5,687 nucleotides of DNA from positions 1 through 5,687 of the forward strand of contig JBBIKZ010000208.1 of assembly GCA_037445185.1 (NCBI GenBank). Reading direction: 5' to 3'. Positions 4,371-5,687 of the stretch are shown here, piece after piece. This DNA comes from JANWZL01 sp037445185. Lineage in GTDB: Bacteria > Pseudomonadota > Gammaproteobacteria > Burkholderiales > Thiobacillaceae. The translations under genes and the position numbers were made by a program. The notes below the pieces were generated by a model. It was given only the letters and a program-made list of their open reading frames with translations, made no database searches and was not told where the DNA came from. Every line of letters begins with the position of its first letter. Position 1 is the first letter of the stretch.

Positions 4371-5534
4371 CTACCCCTTCGCCGCCGCCACCACCTTCTG
4401 CGCCGCCTCGGCCATCGTGTCCGCCGAGATGATCGGCAGGCCCGACTCTGCGAGCATCTTCTTGCCGAGATCCTCGTTCGTCCCTTTCATCCGCACGACC
4501 AGCGGCACCGTCAGATGCACCGCTTTCGAAGCCGCGATCACGCCTTCGGCGATCACGTCGCAGCGCATGATGCCGCCGAAGATGTTGACCAGAATCGCTT
4601 GCAGCTTCGGGTTGCGCAGCATCAGCTTGAATGCCTCGGTCACCTTCTCGGTGGTGGCACCGCCGCCGACGTCGAGGAAGTTGGCCGGCTCGCCGCCGAA
4701 GAGTTTGATCGTGTCCATCGTCGCCATCGCCAGTCCCGCGCCGTTGACCAGGCAGCCGATGTTGCCGTCGAGCTGGATGTAGGACAGGTCGAACTGGCTC
4801 GCCTCGACTTCGGCGGGGTCCTCCTCGTCCAGATCGCGCATCGCGACGATGTCCGGATGGCGGAACAGCGCGTTCGAGTCGAAATTCATCTTCGCGTCGA
4901 GCGCGACGACGCGGCCGTCGCCAGTCAAGATCAGCGGGTTGATCTCGGCGAGCGAGGCGTCGCACTCCCAGAACGCCTTGTACAGCCCCTGCAACACGGC
5001 GCGCGCCTGCGCAGCGCTAGCCGCCGGAACGCCGATCTTGACGGCGATGTCGTCGGCTTCGCGCCCGGTCAGGCCGAGCTCGGGATCGACGAACACCTTG
5101 TGGATCTTCTCGGGAGTCTTGGCGGCGACTTCCTCGATGTCCATGCCGCCCTCGCTCGAAGCCATCAGGCACACGCGCTGCGTCGCGCGGTCGACGACCA
5201 TGCCGACGTACAGCTCCTTGCGGATGTCGGCGCCCTCCTCGATCAGCAGACGGCGCACTTTCTGTCCCTGCGGACCGGTCTGATGCGTGATCAGTTGCAT
5301 GCCGAGGATGCTCGATGCGTGCGCCCTGACTTCGTCGATCGAGCGCGCCAGCTTGACGCCGCCGCCCTTGCCGCGGCCGCCCGCATGGATCTGCGCTTTC
5401 ACGACCCACACGGGTCCGCCGAGCTTGCGGGCGGCGTCGACCGCTTCTTCGACGGAAAAGCACGACATGCCGCGCGGCACCGGCACGCCGTACCTTGCGA
5501 GGATCTGCTTGCCTTGGTACTCGTGGATCTTCAT
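4371..5534 (-). CDS. sucC: Succinyl-CoA synthetase (ADP-forming), beta subunit
   Basis: A 387-residue protein, one shorter than E. coli SucC. It supplies the nucleotide-binding ATP-grasp part and the succinate site of succinyl-CoA synthetase, pairing with SucD. It begins MKIHEYQGKQIL, as the family does. Lys46 and GGRGKGGGVK at 52-61 form the nucleotide loop; EEGADIRKELYVG at 99-111 is the next ATP-grasp strand. EINP at 197-200 and Asp213 are the Mg2+ ligands (Asn199 and Asp213 as in E. coli). GCLVNGAGLAMATMD at 260-274 and NIFGGI at 317-322 line the succinate/phosphate site. The sequence is complete with no odd residues. The ribosome site is weak (AGAG about 6-9 nt upstream). It heads the sucC-sucD operon; a 153-bp leader lies upstream within the window. 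Confidence 0.98.
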   Translation of the reverse strand: MKIHEYQGKQILARYGVPVPRGMSCFSVEEAVDAARKLGGPVWVVKAQIHAGGRGKGGGVKLARSIDEVRAHASSILGMQLITHQTGPQGQKVRRLLIEEGADIRKELYVGMVVDRATQRVCLMASSEGGMDIEEVAAKTPEKIHKVFVDPELGLTGREADDIAVKIGVPAASAAQARAVLQGLYKAFWECDASLAEINPLILTGDGRVVALDAKMNFDSNALFRHPDIVAMRDLDEEDPAEVEASQFDLSYIQLDGNIGCLVNGAGLAMATMDTIKLFGGEPANFLDVGGGATTEKVTEAFKLMLRNPKLQAILVNIFGGIMRCDVIAEGVIAASKAVHLTVPLVVRMKGTNEDLGKKMLAESGLPIISADTMAEAAQKVVAAAKG

Positions 5535-5561
5535 CGGAGTCTCTATCGCGCTTGACTAAAC

Positions 5562-5576
5562 CCTGTGACACACAGG
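5562..5576. promoter_or_regulatory. Perfect dyad in the sucC leader, possible operator
   Basis: CCTGTG (5562-5567) and CACAGG (5571-5576) form a perfect 6-bp inverted repeat with a 3-bp spacer, 27 bp upstream of the sucC start codon. It could be a repressor or activator site or a small RNA hairpin. It does not fit the CRP site (TGTGA-N6-TCACA). The rest of 5535-5687 shows no gene and no convincing -35/-10 pair to my eye. The dyad is seen; the role is a guess. Confidence 0.35.
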
Positions 5577-5687
5577 CGCCGGGTGGCTTCACGCCAGGCC
5601 GATGCCGCTGATCGTTCCAAGCGAATATCCGTTCGTCGCTTCGAGCCCAGACCCCTTCTTGTCTGTCCGAGCCGAACGTGTACGAAT

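Noticed and set aside
4335..5555. Long plus-strand reading frame opposite sucC (and a similar one at 3002-4099 opposite sucD).
   Set aside because: They are antisense shadows of GC-rich genes, with His-, Arg- and Asp-rich composition and no recognisable domain, while the minus strand encodes clear SucC and SucD.

Overview
This 5.7-kb, GC-rich window comes from a proteobacterial chromosome, most likely a betaproteobacterium. The grounds are the wording of SucD (for example the ANGRNCFVAGVNPKK stretch), the sucC-sucD-terC order, and a two-part FHA protein of a type I associate with Rhodocyclales- and Nitrosomonadales-like genomes. This assignment rests on remembered family patterns, not on a search. 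All genes read on the minus strand, so transcription runs from right to left.

From right to left: a 153-bp leader with a perfect dyad (5535-5687); sucC (4371-5534); a 424-bp gap that splits the normally tight sucCD pair and carries a decayed GIY-YIG nuclease gene framed by inverted repeats (3983-4341); sucD (3065-3946); a 551-bp gap (2514-3064) with 24-bp tandem repeats and two nearly identical ~72-bp hairpin elements; a TerC/YjbE-family membrane protein (1809-2513); a PP2C-type phosphatase (963-1748); a two-part FHA protein (178-864); and the first 50 codons of a HicB-like antitoxin (1-150), cut by the window edge.

sucCD encodes succinyl-CoA synthetase of the TCA cycle. TerC is probably a metal-ion (Mn2+ type) exporter. 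The PP2C phosphatase and the FHA protein form a phospho-Ser/Thr signalling pair: one removes the phosphate, the other reads it. No partner kinase lies in the window.

The genes themselves are ordinary housekeeping and signalling genes. The unusual material is in the two sucCD-associated gaps. The repeats there all begin with GTCATTCC and form hairpins. One pair of them encloses, almost end to end, a GIY-YIG reading frame broken by a frameshift, a TGG-to-TGA change and two likely active-site changes. This looks like a remnant of a small palindrome-bounded element whose own gene is a GIY-YIG nuclease.
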